Source: Thalassotalea psychrophila (GTDB taxonomy: Bacteria; Pseudomonadota; Gammaproteobacteria; Enterobacterales; Alteromonadaceae). From it: a stretch of 64,000 nt of DNA. The stretch spans positions 1,798,001 to 1,862,000 of the forward strand of contig NZ_CP134145.1 in the NCBI RefSeq assembly GCF_031583595.1. Reading direction: 5' to 3'. Shown here piece by piece: positions 61,900 to 64,000 of this stretch (position 1 is its first letter; every line of letters begins with the position of its first letter). The position numbers and the translations under genes were made by a program. Under the pieces are notes generated by a model. It did no database searches and was not told where the DNA came from. It worked only from the letters and a program-made list of their open reading frames with translations.

Positions 61900-64000
61900 A
61901 TGATTAAATTAACTTTTGCAAAATACAAAATTGATAGGTTTACCATTAATTGTCATGAATTAACGGTAGCAAGTGATGAAAAGTCGATAAAGTTGCCCGT
62001 TAAGGTATTTGAATTATTAAAACTGTTTATTTTAAATGCGGACAGTTTCGTACAAAGAAGCCACGCCATAGACGTTATTTGGGAAGGGAATGAAGGTGTT
62101 GGCAAACGAGGTTATACCAATGCTATGTGGCAGTTGCGTAAAGCCTTTGGCGACTTAGGCGCTGAAAATGAAGAGGTTTTCAAAACTTTACATAAAGTTG
62201 GGTATTTTTTAGTTATAACGCCAAAGCCTATCGCTTCAGACGCTGAGGTAGAAGCAGCACAACAACCAAATGCTAGTTTAAAGCCTTGGCAAAAAGGCTG
62301 GATGATAGCGTCGGTTGCCTCTTTACTTTTAATAGTAATTGCTGGTCTTAGTTATCTTTTATACACCCAAGAGGATAAATATCAATTTGCAGATCATGTG
62401 GCTTTACAAGTGACAGAGTTGCAGGGGATTGAAGAGCAGCCTGCGGTTTCTTACAACGAACGGTATCTAGCCTTTCGCTGGCAAGAGGACGAAAACGAAT
62501 CTCAACTATATATTCAAGACTTATTTGATAATCATAAACCAATAAGAGCGTTGACTGGTGGTCAGGCTAAAAAATCGTCGCCAGTTTGGTCGGTCACTGG
62601 TGACACGGTTGCGTTTTTACTCTTGACCAAAAAAGGGGAATGTCAGGTACGTACGAAGCATATCTTTACCGAAAAAATTAAAATTTTAGATACCGGTTGC
62701 TTTTATCAACACCAACAAAGTGGCTTATCATGGTCTGACGATGGTCAGTTTCTCATTTATCCAAAAGTAATTAATGGTGAGGCACAGTTATTCAGCTTAA
62801 AATTAGTTAGTAATAAGTCTAAAAAACAAGCAAAGCCAGTTAGTTTTCCTAAAGCCAGTGAACAAGATGTTATGGGGTTATATTCTCAAGATAACAGCCA
62901 ACTTGTATTTGTAAGAATTAAAGATAATAAAACCAGTCTAGTTAAATCAGAGGTGAACAAAAAAGATAAAATTCTTATTAGTGACCTTGAAGGTATTCTA
63001 GGTCTTGATTGGCATTACAGTACAAATTCTATTTATATGACCATTTTCAACAATGGTAATTATTCTACACAAAGGTATGGCTTAAAAGATCAGACGTTAG
63101 AAGAAATTGATTATATCGATTCATCCTCGGGCTTGAGCATTAGTCAATCGAATAATAAAGTATATTTTTCCAGGCATTTAGATCATGAATTTATAATCCA
63201 GGACTCATTATTGCAAGATAACCGAGAAGTAAGTCGGGTAAAATCTATCTATCGTAATTATTTTGGTCGTTATGTCCCCAACACTGGTGCCGTTCTGTTT
63301 GTTTCAGACCGCTCAGGAGAAATCGATTTATGGATAAAGTCTGTAAAAGGTAAAAAAAACTTAACCAACGGTATTGGTGAAGTGTTGAACTCAGCAGTGT
63401 CACCCAAAAGTGATAAGTTTGTAGTCAGTTTAAAAGCAGACGAAACTAATGAGTATCAACTTTACTTAGGCGACTTGCCCAACGGAATATTAACCCCGCT
63501 GAATACCGGCGAATTAGAGCCAAAAAATCCAACCTGGAATCGTAGCGGTGATGCAATTTATTTTTCGTCAAAAACAAAAGCTGGCTCTGGAATATTCACC
63601 ATGAATATCTATAATTCAACGATCACCCAAGTTACCTTTGAAAATGATATATACGCAATTGAGGGCGATGATAATATGCTGTATATAACGAAAGAAGGTG
63701 AGGATGGAATTTGGCAGTTTAACCCTGAAACACAAAATTCAATTCGGATTATTGAAGGGTTACAGCAAGGCGATTTTGGAAACTTCTTTTGGGAAAATAA
63801 CAGTATCTATTTTATCTACCGTGATGATGAAAGTGATATCTTATTGAATTATTTAGGTGAGGATACATTTAAAATCACTACCAAATTTCCCTCAGATACC
63901 ATCCATAAAGGCTTTGGCATATCAACTGCAGATCAGCAAACATTTTTGCTAACACGTAACCGCGTATATGATGCAAATATCTATTCAACTGAAATTATAA
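61900..64000 (+). CDS. Membrane-bound winged-helix regulator, second copy (3' end outside window)
   Basis: At least 700 residues, open to the last base. It has a winged helix at 1-105 (KVFELLKLFILNADSFVQ, MWQLRKAFGDLGAENEEV, KTLHKVGYFLV), one membrane helix at about 134-156, and PD40/TolB-like propeller repeats after it (SSPVWSVTGDTVAFLL). It matches the regulator at 5854-7941 throughout. The final DANIYSTEII aligns with DGDIYSLPLV near that protein's end, so only a few residues are missing. It follows the DUF1254/1214 lipoprotein by 28 bp. A one-component sensor of a periplasmic signal, with targets unknown. Confidence 0.9.
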   Translation, partial: MIKLTFAKYKIDRFTINCHELTVASDEKSIKLPVKVFELLKLFILNADSFVQRSHAIDVIWEGNEGVGKRGYTNAMWQLRKAFGDLGAENEEVFKTLHKVGYFLVITPKPIASDAEVEAAQQPNASLKPWQKGWMIASVASLLLIVIAGLSYLLYTQEDKYQFADHVALQVTELQGIEEQPAVSYNERYLAFRWQEDENESQLYIQDLFDNHKPIRALTGGQAKKSSPVWSVTGDTVAFLLLTKKGECQVRTKHIFTEKIKILDTGCFYQHQQSGLSWSDDGQFLIYPKVINGEAQLFSLKLVSNKSKKQAKPVSFPKASEQDVMGLYSQDNSQLVFVRIKDNKTSLVKSEVNKKDKILISDLEGILGLDWHYSTNSIYMTIFNNGNYSTQRYGLKDQTLEEIDYIDSSSGLSISQSNNKVYFSRHLDHEFIIQDSLLQDNREVSRVKSIYRNYFGRYVPNTGAVLFVSDRSGEIDLWIKSVKGKKNLTNGIGEVLNSAVSPKSDKFVVSLKADETNEYQLYLGDLPNGILTPLNTGELEPKNPTWNRSGDAIYFSSKTKAGSGIFTMNIYNSTITQVTFENDIYAIEGDDNMLYITKEGEDGIWQFNPETQNSIRIIEGLQQGDFGNFFWENNSIYFIYRDDESDILLNYLGEDTFKITTKFPSDTIHKGFGISTADQQTFLLTRNRVYDANIYSTEII

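Overview
The window is AT-rich DNA from a marine gammaproteobacterium. Several large TonB-dependent receptors, rhombosortase-type C-terminal tails, AT-rich spacers and the style of the regulators suggest Colwelliaceae, Pseudoalteromonadaceae or relatives; that placement is inference. I see no rRNA, tRNA, CRISPR array, transposase, integrase or replication origin. Both ends cut through genes: a TonB-dependent receptor on the left, and a transmembrane regulator on the right whose frame is still open at the last base.

Positions 1-23,910 hold a cell-surface module. Two related TonB-dependent receptors bracket two paralogous leucine-rich-repeat lipoproteins, a membrane-bound winged-helix regulator with a beta-propeller sensor half, and a tandem pair of subtilisin-like proteins. 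The first subtilase has lost all three catalytic residues; the second keeps them. The simplest reading is a protein- or peptide-capture and uptake system (inference).

Positions 24,270-53,080 hold a catabolic island for an unidentified hydrophobic acid. It encodes a saccharopine-dehydrogenase-like oxidoreductase, an acyl-CoA ligase, three SCP-x/lipid-transfer-type thiolases, an MFE-2-type short-chain dehydrogenase, a split MaoC hydratase (one subunit lacking the catalytic dyad), two acyl-CoA dehydrogenases, an alpha/beta hydrolase, two TonB-dependent receptors, a phenol-pathway-type outer-membrane protein and two DUF1254/DUF1214 proteins. Regulators are a MalT/LAL-type LuxR protein, an AraC protein and a LysR protein. 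A 16-bp palindrome, TCACCC-N4-GGGTGA, recurs before most of the transcription units, reaches a DUF1254/DUF1214 lipoprotein gene at 60.8 kb, and defines a probable regulon. A promoter-thiolase-receptor unit is tandemly duplicated; the thiolases remain almost identical while the receptors have diverged.

Positions 53,220-59,200 hold a DUF3604 metallohydrolase-like protein, a PpiC-type isomerase and a HupE/UreJ-type membrane protein, flanked by two paralogous outer-membrane beta-barrels. The last part (59,250-64,000) has small envelope proteins, a third DUF1254/DUF1214 protein and a second regulator paralogous to the one at 5.85 kb. Noncoding DNA contains many strong intrinsic terminators and at least two dispersed repeat families.
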